Made by a program: the position numbers and the translations under genes. A DNA stretch of 64,000 nucleotides from Tepidimonas sediminis (GTDB lineage Bacteria > Pseudomonadota > Gammaproteobacteria > Burkholderiales > Burkholderiaceae_C), in assembly GCF_007556605.1 (NCBI RefSeq), contig NZ_VJND01000002.1:62001-126000 (forward strand). The letters run 5' to 3'. Under the pieces are notes generated by a model that was not told where the DNA came from, ran no database searches, and saw nothing but the letters and a program-made list of their open reading frames with translations. How positions within the stretch are numbered: the stretch's first letter is position 1; each line of letters starts with the position of its first letter. This document shows, one piece after another, positions 45,501 to 54,398 of the stretch.

Positions 45501-46340
45501 ATGAGTTTCGTCGACATGCTGCTGCGCGCCGAGGCGCGCCACCGCTCGCGCCTGTGCGTCGGGCTGGACCCGGACCCGGCGCGCCTGCCCGGCCGCTGGC
45601 GCGGCCGCGTGGAGCACCTGTACGACTTCTGCGCCGCCATCGTCGACGCCACCGCCGACCTCGTCTGCGCCTACAAGCCGCAGATCGCCTACTTTGCCGC
45701 GCACGGCGCGGAGGCGCAGCTCGAGCGCCTGATGGCGCACATCCGCGTGGCCGCGCCCGAGGTGCCGATCATCCTGGACGCCAAGCGCGGCGACATCGGC
45801 AGCACCGCCGAGCAGTACGCCAGGGAGGCGTTCGAGCGCTACGGGGCGGACGCGGTGACGCTGTCGCCGTTCATGGGCTTCGATTCGGTCGAGCCCTACC
45901 TGCGCTACCCCGGCAAGGGGGTGTTCCTGCTGTGCCGCACCAGCAACCCCGGCGGCGACGACCTGCAGGCGCAGCGCCTGGCCGACGTGCCGGGGCAGCC
46001 GCGCCTTTACGAGCACATCGCGGCGCTGGCGCAGGGGCCGTGGAACCGCCACGGCCAGATGGGGCTGGTGGTGGGCGCCACCTACCCGCAGGAGATCGAG
46101 CGCGTGCGCGCGATCGCGCCCACCGTGCCGCTGCTGATCCCGGGCGTCGGCGCGCAGGGGGGGGATGCCGCCACCACGGTGCGCGCCGGCTGGCGCGGCG
46201 ACGCGCAGGGCCGCACCACGGGGGCGGTGATCGTCAACTCCTCGCGCGCCATCCTGTACGCCAGCGCGGGCGAGGACTTCGCCGCCGCCGCGCGCGCCGA
46301 GGCGGAGCGCACGCGCGCGGCGCTGTGGCCGGCGCCCTGA
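45501..46340 (+). CDS. pyrF: Orotidine 5'-phosphate decarboxylase
   Basis: Pyrimidine biosynthetic enzyme of 279 residues that decarboxylates OMP to UMP. It is the longer type 2 form: LCVGLDPDPARLPG at 18-31, the catalytic DAKRGDIGST near 93-102 and LLIPGVGAQGGDA near 211. The ATG follows a short promoter-containing gap only 32 bases from the divergent MFS gene. It converges on the phosphatase gene with 13 bases between. Confidence 0.97.
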   Translation: MSFVDMLLRAEARHRSRLCVGLDPDPARLPGRWRGRVEHLYDFCAAIVDATADLVCAYKPQIAYFAAHGAEAQLERLMAHIRVAAPEVPIILDAKRGDIGSTAEQYAREAFERYGADAVTLSPFMGFDSVEPYLRYPGKGVFLLCRTSNPGGDDLQAQRLADVPGQPRLYEHIAALAQGPWNRHGQMGLVVGATYPQEIERVRAIAPTVPLLIPGVGAQGGDAATTVRAGWRGDAQGRTTGAVIVNSSRAILYASAGEDFAAAARAEAERTRAALWPAP

Positions 46341-46353
46341 GCGACGGCGCGGC

Positions 46354-47151
46354 TCAGGCGCCGCAGCGGCGCGGCGGCGCCACGACGGCGGGCTGCTCAT
46401 CCGCCGGGGCGCAGTGCACCAGCGCCACCGAGACGTTGTCCCGGCCGCCAGCGGCATTGGCGGCCTGCACCAGACGCTGCGCCGCTTCCTCCAACGGGCC
46501 GCCCTGGCACAACAGGCGGGCCAGCTGCGCGTCGGTGAGCAGATCGGTCAGCCCGTCCGAGCACAGCAGCAACGTGTCGCCCGGCTGCAGGTCGATCGTG
46601 CCGATGTCGACTTCCACGCGCGGCGCGATGCCCACCGCGCGCGTGACCAGGTTGCGGTAGTCGGTGGCGCGCGCCAGCGAGGCGTCCAGCAGCCCGGCGT
46701 CGATGTGCTCCTGCACCAGCGAGTGGTCGCGCGTCAGCGGTGCCAGCTGTCCCTGGCGCAGGCGGTACAGGCGCGAGTCGCCGACGTGCGCCACCGCGGC
46801 GCGCGCCCCCTCCACCAGCACCGCCACCACGGTGGTGGCCATGCCGCGCAGCGACGGCTCCAGCAGCGCGCGCTCGAACACCGCGCGGTTGGCCGCCCGC
46901 ACCGCTGCCTGCAGCCGCTCGCCCGCCGTGGCCAGCGTGTCGCCGGCGCTGTCGGCCAAGGCGGCGCGCAGCGCCTCGCAGCAGGTGCGTGCGGCCACTT
47001 CGCCGGCGTTGTAGCCGCCCATGCCGTCGGCCACCACCGCCAACCCCAGCGCCGGATCCAGCAGCACCGCATCCTCGTTGTTGGGCCGCAGCCGCCCGGG
47101 GTCGGAGGCGCAGGCGTAGCGCAGGGCGAGGGAGGGAGCGGACGGCGGCAT
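46354..47151 (-). CDS. PP2C-family Ser/Thr protein phosphatase
   Basis: Phosphatase of 265 residues. Metal-binding motifs are complete: GRLRPNNEDA (about 19-28), AVVADGMGG (39-47), AHVGDSRLYRLR near 119 and LLLCSDGLTD near 195, with GGRDNVSVALV near the end. It is a stand-alone catalytic domain of the Stp1/PppA kind. The cognate kinase is not next to it. The start 47151 is the last methionine before the conserved core, with only a weak ribosome site; 47265 is an in-frame alternative with an unrelated-looking prefix. Confidence 0.9.
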   Translation of the reverse strand: MPPSAPSLALRYACASDPGRLRPNNEDAVLLDPALGLAVVADGMGGYNAGEVAARTCCEALRAALADSAGDTLATAGERLQAAVRAANRAVFERALLEPSLRGMATTVVAVLVEGARAAVAHVGDSRLYRLRQGQLAPLTRDHSLVQEHIDAGLLDASLARATDYRNLVTRAVGIAPRVEVDIGTIDLQPGDTLLLCSDGLTDLLTDAQLARLLCQGGPLEEAAQRLVQAANAAGGRDNVSVALVHCAPADEQPAVVAPPRRCGA

Positions 47152-47189
47152 CACGCCCGCCAGTGTAAACCCGCGCGCGGGCCGCGCCA

Positions 47190-47219
47190 GAAAAGACGAG
47201 CCCCGCGCAGGGCGGGGCT
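47190..47219 (-). terminator. Rho-independent terminator of sucCD
   Basis: AGCCCCGC (47199-47206) and GCGGGGCT (47212-47219) form a perfect eight-base-pair stem with a five-base loop. On the minus strand the stem is followed by CGTC and TTTT. It lies about 50 bases after the sucD stop. Confidence 0.75.
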
Positions 47220-47235
47220 GTCGGGTCGGAGGACG

Positions 47236-47260
47236 CCGGCCGGCCCGCAGGGCCGGCCGG
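47236..47260 (-). terminator. Strong GC hairpin just after sucD
   Basis: Eleven bases (47236-47246) pair perfectly with 47250-47260 around a three-base GCA loop. It sits eight bases beyond the sucD stop. There is no T tract, so it probably protects the mRNA 3' end or assists the terminator at 47190-47219. Confidence 0.55.
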
Positions 47261-47268
47261 GGCAAGGC

Positions 47269-48162
47269 TCACAGCAGGCTCTTGAGCAGCTTGCCCATCT
47301 CGGAGGGGTTGCGCGTGACCTTGAAGCCGCACTCCTCCATGATGGCGAGCTTGGCCTCGGCCGTGTCGGCGCCGCCGCTGATCAGCGCGCCGGCGTGGCC
47401 CATGCGCTTGCCCGGCGGCGCGGTGACGCCGGCGATGAAGCCGACCACGGGCTTCTTCATGTTGTCCTTGCACCAGCGCGCGGCCTCGGCTTCGTCCGGC
47501 CCCCCGATCTCGCCGATCATGATGACGGCGTCGGTGTCCGGATCGTCGTTGAACATCTTCATCACGTCGATGTGCTTGAGGCCGTTGATCGGGTCACCGC
47601 CGATGCCCACCGCGCTGGACTGACCCAGCCCCAGCTCGGTCAGCTGCGCCACCGCCTCGTAGGTCAGGGTGCCGGAGCGCGACACCACGCCGATGCGGCC
47701 CTTGCGGTGGATGTGGCCCGGCATGATGCCGATCTTGATTTCGTCCGGCGTGATCAGGCCGGGGCAGTTCGGCCCGAGCAGCAGCGTCCTCTTGCCGCCG
47801 GCGGCTTCCTTGGCCTTCATCTTGTTGCGCACCATCAGCATGTCGCGCACCGGGATGCCCTCGGTGATGCACACGACCAGGTCGAGGTCGGCCTCCACCG
47901 CCTCCCAGATGGCGTCCGCCGCACCCGCCGGCGGCACGTAGATGACGCTGACGGTGGCGCCGGTGGCCTCCTTGGCCTCGCGCACGCTGGCGTAGATCGG
48001 GATGCCCTCGAAGTCCTCGCCGGCCTTCTTCGGGTTGACGCCGGCCACGAAGCACTCGCGGCCGTTGGCGTAGTCCCGGCACATGCGGGTGTGGAACTGG
48101 CCGGTCTTGCCCGTGATGCCCTGGGTGATGACCTTGGTGTTCTTGTCGATCAGGATGGACAT
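47269..48162 (-). CDS. sucD: Succinyl-CoA ligase subunit alpha
   Basis: TCA-cycle enzyme subunit of 297 residues. It has the CoA-binding Rossmann start [15 protein letters not shown] (about 11-25), [25 protein letters not shown], and the active-site His in [13 protein letters not shown], phosphorylated during ADP or GDP phosphorylation. It follows sucC by 29 bases and ends at two hairpins. Length and motifs are standard. Confidence 0.98.
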   Translation of the reverse strand: MSILIDKNTKVITQGITGKTGQFHTRMCRDYANGRECFVAGVNPKKAGEDFEGIPIYASVREAKEATGATVSVIYVPPAGAADAIWEAVEADLDLVVCITEGIPVRDMLMVRNKMKAKEAAGGKRTLLLGPNCPGLITPDEIKIGIMPGHIHRKGRIGVVSRSGTLTYEAVAQLTELGLGQSSAVGIGGDPINGLKHIDVMKMFNDDPDTDAVIMIGEIGGPDEAEAARWCKDNMKKPVVGFIAGVTAPPGKRMGHAGALISGGADTAEAKLAIMEECGFKVTRNPSEMGKLLKSLL

Positions 48163-48191
48163 GGTGTCTTGCGCTCCGGGGGTTGGCGTCC

Positions 48192-49361
48192 TCAGGCGGC
48201 CGAGGCGGCAGCGGCCACCACCTTCTGGGCGGCCTCGGCCATGGTGTCGGCGCTGATGATGGGCAGGCCCGACTCGGCCAGCATCTTCTTGCCCAGATCC
48301 TCGTTGGTGCCCTTCATGCGCACCACCAGCGGCACCTTCAGGCCCACCGCGCGTGCCGCGGCGATGACGCCCTCGGCGATCACGTCGCAGCGCATGATGC
48401 CGCCGAAGATGTTGACCAGGATCGCCTTGACGTTGGGGTTGCGCAGCATGATCTTGAAGGCCTCGGTGACCTTCTCGGTGGTGGCGCCGCCGCCGACGTC
48501 GAGGAAGTTGGCCGGCTCGCCGCCGAACAGCTTGATGGTGTCCATCGTCGCCATCGCCAGGCCCGCGCCGTTGACCAGGCAGCCGATGTTGCCGTCGAGG
48601 CTGATGTAGGCCAGGTCGTACTTGCTGGCCTCGACCTCGGCCGGGTCTTCCTCGTCGAGGTCGCGCAGCGCCACGATCTCCGGATGGCGGAACAGCGCGT
48701 TGCTGTCGAAGTTGAACTTGGCGTCCAGCGCGATCAGGTTGCCCTTGCTGTCGCGGTTGAGCGGGTTGATCTCCACCAGCGACGCGTCGGTCTCCATGTA
48801 GCAGCGGTAGAGGTTCTTCAGCAGCGCCACCATCTGCTCGGCGGTGACGCCCTCCATGCCGATGCCGCGCGCCAGCTCGCGCGCCTGCTCGTCCGTCAGG
48901 CCCACCAGCGGATCGACGAAGATCTTGACGATCTTCTCGGGCGTCCTGGCCGCCACCTCCTCGATGTCCATGCCGCCTTCGCTGGAGGCGATGATGGCCA
49001 CCTTCTGCGTGGCGCGGTCGGTCAGCACCGAGACGTAGTATTCCTTGCCGATGTCGGCGCCTTCCTCGATGTAGAGCCGGCGCACCTTCTGCCCCTCGGG
49101 GCCGGTCTGATGCGTGACCAGCTGCATGCCCAGCATCTTGCCGGCCAGCTCGCGCACCTCCTCGATGCTGCGCGCCAGCTTGACGCCGCCGCCCTTGCCG
49201 CGGCCGCCGGCGTGGATCTGGGCCTTGACCACCCAGACCGGGCCGCCGAGCTTCTGGGCAGCCTCCACCGCCTCCTGCACCGTGAACGCCGCAATGCCGC
49301 GCGGCACCGGCACGCCGAATTGACGCAAGATCTCCTTGCCCTGGTACTCGTGAATCTTCAT
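48192..49361 (-). CDS. sucC: Succinyl-CoA ligase subunit beta
   Basis: Nucleotide-binding subunit of 389 residues with an ATP-grasp domain: [22 protein letters not shown] at the N terminus, [20 protein letters not shown] (about 43-62) at the nucleotide site, EINPL near 197 as metal ligand, and [17 protein letters not shown] near 317 at the subunit interface. It pairs with sucD to make succinate and ATP or GTP from succinyl-CoA. It is divergent from argC with 145 bases between. Confidence 0.98.
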   Translation of the reverse strand: MKIHEYQGKEILRQFGVPVPRGIAAFTVQEAVEAAQKLGGPVWVVKAQIHAGGRGKGGGVKLARSIEEVRELAGKMLGMQLVTHQTGPEGQKVRRLYIEEGADIGKEYYVSVLTDRATQKVAIIASSEGGMDIEEVAARTPEKIVKIFVDPLVGLTDEQARELARGIGMEGVTAEQMVALLKNLYRCYMETDASLVEINPLNRDSKGNLIALDAKFNFDSNALFRHPEIVALRDLDEEDPAEVEASKYDLAYISLDGNIGCLVNGAGLAMATMDTIKLFGGEPANFLDVGGGATTEKVTEAFKIMLRNPNVKAILVNIFGGIMRCDVIAEGVIAAARAVGLKVPLVVRMKGTNEDLGKKMLAESGLPIISADTMAEAAQKVVAAAASAA

Positions 49362-49403
49362 GGAATGTCCGTCCGTTGGGGGCCAAACGGCAAAACTGTA
49401 TCA

Positions 49404-49418
49404 TGGTGCGCTGCACCA
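49404..49418. promoter_or_regulatory. Inverted repeat upstream of sucC
   Basis: TGGTGC-GCT-GCACCA is a perfect six-base inverted repeat with a three-base spacer, 43 bases before the sucC start and 89 before argC. It could be an operator for either gene. The half-sites face the opposite way from the NtrC consensus, so no regulator is assigned. Confidence 0.3.
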
Positions 49419-49506
49419 ACCTGAACCGAGGCTGACGGCTCCGCGGCGGCGCGCGCCGAGATGGTACGCCTGCTGATCACTCGACTTCCCCCGAGGGTAT
49501 CCTGAC

Positions 49507-50427
49507 ATGCACCGCATCTTCATCGACGGCGAGGCCGGCACCACCGGCCTGCAGATCCGCGAGCGCCTGCAAGGCCTGGCCGGGCTGGAGCTGCTGTCGA
49601 TCGACCCGGCGCGGCGCAAGGATCCGCAGGCCAGGCGCGCGCTGATGGCGCAGGCCGACGTGGTCATCCTGTGCCTGCACGACGAGGCGGCGCGCGAGGC
49701 GGTGGCCATGATCGAGGCGCTGCGCGCCGAGACGGGCCGCGCACCGCGCGTCATCGACGCCTCCACCGCGCACCGGGTGGCGCCGGGCTGGGTCTACGGC
49801 TTTGCCGAGCTGGCCCCGGGCCAGGCGGAGGCGATCGGCCGTGCCGAGCGCGTGGCCAACCCCGGCTGCTACGCCACGGGGGCGATCGCGCTGATCCGCC
49901 CGCTGATCGACGCCGGCCTGCTGCCGCCCGACGTGCCGCTGTGCCTGCCCAGCGTCAGCGGCTACACGGGCGGCGGGCGCGCGATGATCGAGGCCTACGA
50001 GGCCGGTCGCGCGCCGGCCTTCGAGCTCTATGCGCTGGGGCTGGAGCACAAGCACCTGCCGGAGATCATGGCCTACACCGGCCTGAAGCGCCGGCCGATC
50101 TTCGTGCCGTCGGTGGCCAACTTCCCGCAGGGCATGCTGGTGCAGCTGCCGCTGCATCTGGACCTGCTGCCGGGCCAGGTGCGCGCCGCCGACCTGCACG
50201 CGGCGCTGGCGGCGCACTACGCCGGCAGCGCGTGGGTGCGCGTGCTGCCGCCGAGCGCCGACGGGCGGCTCGACGCCGTGGCGCTGGCGGGGCAGGATCA
50301 CCTGGAGCTGCGCGTCTACGGCCACGATGGCCACCGCCACGCGCTGCTGGTGGCGCGGCTGGACAACCTCGGCAAGGGCGCCAGTGGCGCCGCGGTGCAG
50401 AACCTGCGCCTGATGCTGGGGCTGTGA
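49507..50427 (+). CDS. argC: N-acetyl-gamma-glutamyl-phosphate reductase (type 2)
   Basis: Arginine biosynthetic dehydrogenase of 306 residues. This short type 2 form has the NADP loop [17 protein letters not shown] at 5-21, [19 protein letters not shown] with substrate contacts, and the catalytic Cys 121 in [19 protein letters not shown] and EHKHLPEI are also diagnostic. It appears monocistronic and converges on the alpha-E gene with 13 bases between. Confidence 0.96.
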   Translation: MHRIFIDGEAGTTGLQIRERLQGLAGLELLSIDPARRKDPQARRALMAQADVVILCLHDEAAREAVAMIEALRAETGRAPRVIDASTAHRVAPGWVYGFAELAPGQAEAIGRAERVANPGCYATGAIALIRPLIDAGLLPPDVPLCLPSVSGYTGGGRAMIEAYEAGRAPAFELYALGLEHKHLPEIMAYTGLKRRPIFVPSVANFPQGMLVQLPLHLDLLPGQVRAADLHAALAAHYAGSAWVRVLPPSADGRLDAVALAGQDHLELRVYGHDGHRHALLVARLDNLGKGASGAAVQNLRLMLGL

Positions 50428-50440
50428 TGGCCGCCGCGCC

Positions 50441-51391
50441 TCAGGCCGCCGCCGGCGCCTGGTGGCGCCAGAAGTACTGGCGCGCCAGCGCGTCGTGCAG
50501 CGCCGCGAGGTCGCGCTGAATGCCGTCCATGCGCGCGTGCAGCGCGCCCAGCGCCGCCTCGTCGCGCTCCAGTGCGCGCAGCCGGCGCCACAGCGCGCGC
50601 GCCACCGCCAGCGGCCCCTGGAAGTCCGGCAGCTGCGCCAGCCCGGTCTCCAGCTCGCCCAGGCAGTGCGCCACCGCGCGCGGGAAGCGCGCATCCAGCG
50701 TCAGGTAGCGCAGCACCGCCTCCGGCTGCACGCGCACGCCCACGTGCTGGCGCACCATCTGCAGCGCCGACAGCGCGTTCAGCGTGCACAGCCACAGCCG
50801 CTCGCGCGCCATCTGCGCGCCGGCCGGGTCGTCCGGCAGCCGCACCGCCGAGTTGACGTCGAGGATGCGCGTGGTCATGTCGGCCCGCTCCAGCTGGCGC
50901 CCCAGCGCGATGAACTGCCAGGCCAGGTCGCGGCTCATCGAGCCCTCCAGCAGCCCCACCACCGACTGCTGCCGCTCGATGACGCCGTTGAGCATCTCCC
51001 AGCGCGCGCGCCGCCCGCACCAGGCCGCCGGCGCCTGCTCGCGCACGAACAGGTGCAACGCGTTGATGCGCTCCCAGATCTCCATCGGCAGCACCTCGCG
51101 GAAGGTGCGCGCGTTGTCGCGCGCGCGCTGCACGCTGGCCACGATCGAGCTGGGGTTGTGCTCGTCGGCGATGAGGAACTGCATGATCGCGTCCTCGTCG
51201 GCCGTGTCGTGGTGCCAGGCGTAGAGCTCGTCCAGCCCGGCGGCCTTCAGCAGCACGTCCCAGCCGAACGAGGCGCCGCGCGGCAGGTCCAGCAGCATTA
51301 GCGTGACGCTGTTGATGAAGCGGGCGGTGTTCTCGGCGCGCTCCAGGTAGCGCGCCATCCAGTAGAGGTTTTCCGCGACGCGGGACAGCAT
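50441..51391 (-). CDS. Alpha-E domain protein
   Basis: All-helical protein of 316 residues beginning MLSRVAENLYWMARYLERAENTARFI (positions 1-26), the classic start of the alpha-E family (DUF403). The helices carry many conserved acidic and arginine residues, including ARTFREVLPMEIWERIN and LGRQLERADMTTRILD. Its reaction is unknown. It is always linked to circularly permuted ATP-grasp proteins and often to transglutaminase-like and Anbu proteins, and is thought to take part in making or processing a small peptide. It follows the ATP-grasp gene by 18 bases. Confidence 0.92.
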   Translation of the reverse strand: MLSRVAENLYWMARYLERAENTARFINSVTLMLLDLPRGASFGWDVLLKAAGLDELYAWHHDTADEDAIMQFLIADEHNPSSIVASVQRARDNARTFREVLPMEIWERINALHLFVREQAPAAWCGRRARWEMLNGVIERQQSVVGLLEGSMSRDLAWQFIALGRQLERADMTTRILDVNSAVRLPDDPAGAQMARERLWLCTLNALSALQMVRQHVGVRVQPEAVLRYLTLDARFPRAVAHCLGELETGLAQLPDFQGPLAVARALWRRLRALERDEAALGALHARMDGIQRDLAALHDALARQYFWRHQAPAAA

Positions 51392-51409
51392 GGGGTGCTC
51401 CTCAGGGGG

Positions 51410-52858
51410 TCAGGCCCCGGTGTCGACGATCCAGGTGTCCTTGGCCCCGCCGCCCTGCGACGAGTTGACCACCAGCGAGCCGGCCTGCAGCGCCACGCGC
51501 GTCAGCCCGCCGGTGGTCACGTGCAGCTCGCGCGCCTGCAGCACGAACGGGCGCAGGTCCACGTGGCGCGGCTCCAGGTGATCGTCGATCCAGGTCGGCG
51601 CGGTCGACAGCGTCAGCGTCGGCTGCGCCATGTAGTTGCGCGGGTTGGCGCGGATCAGCTCCGCGAAGCGCGCGCGCTCGGCCGCGCTGGCGCGCGGGCC
51701 GATCAGCATGCCGTAGCCGCCGGACTCGTTGGCCGGCTTGACCACCAGTTCGTCCAGGTGCGTCAGCACGTAATCGCGCTGCCGGGGATCCATGCACAGC
51801 CAGCTCGGCACGTTGGGCAGGATCGGCTCCTCGCCGAGGTAGTAGCGGATGATCTGCGGCACGTAGGCATAGACCACCTTGTCGTCGGCCACGCCGGCGC
51901 CGGGGGCGTTGGCGATGGCCACGCGGCCGGCGCGCCAGGCGCGCATCAAACCGGGGACGCCGAGCACCGAATCGGGGCGGAACACCTCCGGGTCGAGGAA
52001 GTCGTCGTCGATGCGGCGGTAGATCACGTCCACGCGGCGCAGCCCGGCCACCGTCTTCATGTAGACGCAGTCGTCGTCCTGCACCGTCAGGTCGCTGCCT
52101 TCCACCAGCACCGCGCCCATCTTCTGCGCCAGGTAGGAGTGCTCGAAGTACGCCGAGTTGTAGATGCCCGGCGTCAGCACCGCGATCACCGGCCGGCTGC
52201 CCTGCCGCGGCGACAGCGCCGCCAGCGTCTCGTAGAGCCGCTCGGGGTAGTCGTCCACCGGCAGGATGTCGCTGGCGCGGAACAGCTCCGGAAACAGCCG
52301 CTTCATCAGCTGGCGGTTTTCCAGCATGTACGACACCCCCGAGGGCACGCGCAGGTTGTCTTCCAGCACGTAGACGGTGCCGTCGCGGTCGCGCACCAGA
52401 TCGGTGCCGCAGATGTGCGCCCACACCCCAAATGGGGGCGAAAACCCGCGGCAGGCGGCGCGGAAGTTCTTCGAGCCGGCCAGCACCTCGGCCGGAAAGA
52501 CGCCGTCGCGCACGATGCGCTGCGCGTTGTAGAGATCGTCGATGAACAGGTTGAGCGCGCGCAGCCGCTGGCGCAGGCCGGCCTCGATGCGGCGCCATTC
52601 GCTCAGCGCCAGCACGCGCGGCACGATGTCGAACGGCCAGGCGCGGTCGATGTTGCCGGCGTCGCTGTAGACGGTGAAGGTGATGCCGGCGGCCACGATG
52701 GCCGCATCCACCGCCCGGCGCCGCGCGGCCAGTTCCGCCGGCGGCAGCTGCGCCAGATGCTCCAGCAGCGCGCGTGCCGCCGCGCGTGGCTGGCCGTCCG
52801 GGCCGATCAGCTCGTCATAGAATCCCGCCCCCTGATAGGCGCGCAACAGCTCATTCAT
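51410..52858 (-). CDS. Circularly permuted ATP-grasp type 2 protein
   Basis: Protein of 482 residues in the CP_ATPgrasp_2 group (old DUF404/DUF407). Conserved parts are NAQRIVRDGVFPAEVLAGSKNF near 112-131, GTDLVRDRDGTVYVLEDNLRVPSG-like sequence (about 150-173), SAYFEHSYLAQKMGA and VVKPANESGGYGMLIGPRAS-like sequence near 361-380. It should form an amide bond with ATP, probably extending or capping a peptide, but the substrate is unknown. It is the upstream partner of the alpha-E gene and divergent from Anbu, 69 bases away. Confidence 0.93.
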   Translation of the reverse strand: MNELLRAYQGAGFYDELIGPDGQPRAAARALLEHLAQLPPAELAARRRAVDAAIVAAGITFTVYSDAGNIDRAWPFDIVPRVLALSEWRRIEAGLRQRLRALNLFIDDLYNAQRIVRDGVFPAEVLAGSKNFRAACRGFSPPFGVWAHICGTDLVRDRDGTVYVLEDNLRVPSGVSYMLENRQLMKRLFPELFRASDILPVDDYPERLYETLAALSPRQGSRPVIAVLTPGIYNSAYFEHSYLAQKMGAVLVEGSDLTVQDDDCVYMKTVAGLRRVDVIYRRIDDDFLDPEVFRPDSVLGVPGLMRAWRAGRVAIANAPGAGVADDKVVYAYVPQIIRYYLGEEPILPNVPSWLCMDPRQRDYVLTHLDELVVKPANESGGYGMLIGPRASAAERARFAELIRANPRNYMAQPTLTLSTAPTWIDDHLEPRHVDLRPFVLQARELHVTTGGLTRVALQAGSLVVNSSQGGGAKDTWIVDTGA

Positions 52859-52927
52859 GGTTCACCTCGTGGCCCGGTCTTTGCAAGGAGCGTGCCCGAC
52901 CTTCCCGACCCCGAGCGAAAGACGACG

Positions 52928-53674
52928 ATGACGTACTGCGTGGGCATGCTGATGGACGCCGGGCTGGTGTTCCTGTCCGACACCCGCACCAACGCCGGCG
53001 TGGACCAGATCAACACCTTCCGCAAGATGGCGGTGTTCGAGCGCGCCGGCGAGCGCGTCATGGTGCTGCTGTCGGCCGGCAACCTGGCGGTGACGCAGTC
53101 GGTGGTGACGCTGCTGCACGAGCGCATGGCGCAGGACGGCGACAGCCTGCTGCGCGCGCCCAACCTCTTCGAGGCGGCGCGCCACGTCGGCGACTGCGTG
53201 CGCGAGGTGCACCGCCGCGACGCCGAGTCGCTGCGCGCCTTCGGCATCGACTTCAACGTCAGCCTGATCTTCGGCGGCCAGATCGCCGGCGAGCCGCCGC
53301 GCCTGTTCAATGTCTACGCCGCCGGCAACTTCGTCGAGGCCACGCCCGACACGCCGTACTTCCAGATCGGCGAATCGAAGTATGGCAAGCCGATCATCGA
53401 CCGCATCTTCCGCCACCACACGCCGCTGGAGGAAGCGGCCAAGTGCGCGCTGATCTCGATGGACTCGACGCTGAAGTCCAACCTGTCGGTGGGCATGCCG
53501 CTGGACCTGGCGATCCTGCGGCGCGACGAGCTGCGGGTGGCCTGCCTGCGTCGCATCGAGGCCGACGACCCGTACTTCCAGCGCCTGCGCGTGGGTTGGA
53601 GCGAGCGCATCCAGCAGGCCTTCACCGCGCTGCCGGGCCTGGAGGAGGCCGGCTGGTGCGACGGGCGCGGCTGA
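52928..53674 (+). CDS. Anbu, proteasome beta-subunit-like peptidase
   Basis: Protein of 248 residues starting MTYCVGMLMDAGLVFLSDTRTNAG (positions 1-24), the Anbu pattern in which Met removal would expose Thr 2 as nucleophile; the Asp of SDTRT and the Lys of TFRKM complete the proteasome-type site. FGIDFNVSLIFGGQI and YFQIGESKYGKPIIDR are further family marks. Anbu forms open helical or ring assemblies, but its substrates are unsettled. It is divergent from the ATP-grasp/alpha-E pair, and the transglutaminase-like partner commonly present in this cluster is not in the window. Confidence 0.93.
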   Translation: MTYCVGMLMDAGLVFLSDTRTNAGVDQINTFRKMAVFERAGERVMVLLSAGNLAVTQSVVTLLHERMAQDGDSLLRAPNLFEAARHVGDCVREVHRRDAESLRAFGIDFNVSLIFGGQIAGEPPRLFNVYAAGNFVEATPDTPYFQIGESKYGKPIIDRIFRHHTPLEEAAKCALISMDSTLKSNLSVGMPLDLAILRRDELRVACLRRIEADDPYFQRLRVGWSERIQQAFTALPGLEEAGWCDGRG

Positions 53675-53690
53675 GCCGCCCGCCGGCACC

Positions 53691-54398
53691 TCAGCCCAGC
53701 AGCGCCGCCAGCCGCTGCAGCAGCTCGACGTCGTTGCGCGCGCCGAGTTTTTCGCGCAGGCGCTTCTTGTAGGTGTGCACCGTCTGCGCGCTGACGCCCA
53801 GGCGGTGCGCGATCGCCTTCTGCGTCAGCCCGGCCAGCAGCAGCATGCCGACCTGGCGCTCCTGCTCCGACGGGGCGGGCGGTGCGCCGGCGTCGGTTGC
53901 CGGCGGCGGCGCCACCGGGCGCGCCGGGGCTGGCGCAGCACCCAGCAGCGTCGGGTCGACGTAGGTATGGCCCTGCCGCACGGCGTCGATCGCCTCGAAC
54001 AGACGCTGGCCCGGACTGCCCTTGGTGACAAAGCCGTGCGCGCCCAAGTGCAGCGCGCGCATGACGATGGCGCTGTCATCGTGCATGCTCAGCACCAGCA
54101 CGCGTGCCGGGCTGCGCTGGCGCAGGGCGGGCAGCGCGCGCAGGCCCTGCAGCTCCCCGTGGCCGCGTTCGGCCTCCGGCGGGCCGGGCAGGTTCAGATC
54201 CAGCAGGATCACGTCGGCCAGGGCCAGCTCCGGCAGCGCCAGCAGGCTGGTGACGTCGTGCGCCTCGGCCAGTACCTTCCAGCCCGGCCGCGCCGCCAGC
54301 AGGTGGCGCAGCGCCGCCAGCACCAGCGCGTGATCGTCGGCCAGCACCAGCCGCAGCGGGGCGGCCGCAGCAGCGAGGGGATCAGGGGATGGGTTCAT
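53691..54398 (-). CDS. NarL/FixJ-type response regulator
   Basis: Two-domain regulator of 235 residues. The receiver has the acidic pair D21-D22, the phosphorylated Asp 67 in ILLDLNLPG and Lys 126 in VTKG. After an Ala/Pro-rich linker (about 150-175) comes a LuxR-type helix-turn-helix with LLLAGLTQKAIAHRLGVSAQTVHTYKKRL-like sequence in the last 50 residues. Its start lies 17 bases inside the kinase gene, so the pair is coupled. Target genes are unknown. Confidence 0.94.
   Translation of the reverse strand: MNPSPDPLAAAAAPLRLVLADDHALVLAALRHLLAARPGWKVLAEAHDVTSLLALPELALADVILLDLNLPGPPEAERGHGELQGLRALPALRQRSPARVLVLSMHDDSAIVMRALHLGAHGFVTKGSPGQRLFEAIDAVRQGHTYVDPTLLGAAPAPARPVAPPPATDAGAPPAPSEQERQVGMLLLAGLTQKAIAHRLGVSAQTVHTYKKRLREKLGARNDVELLQRLAALLG

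Noticed and set aside
46414-48609. 731-codon plus-strand frame across the phosphatase and sucD
   Set aside because: Antisense shadow spanning two well-defined genes and their terminator.
49404-49418. NtrC site upstream of sucC
   Set aside because: The half-sites GGTGC and GCACC are in the reverse arrangement from the NtrC consensus.
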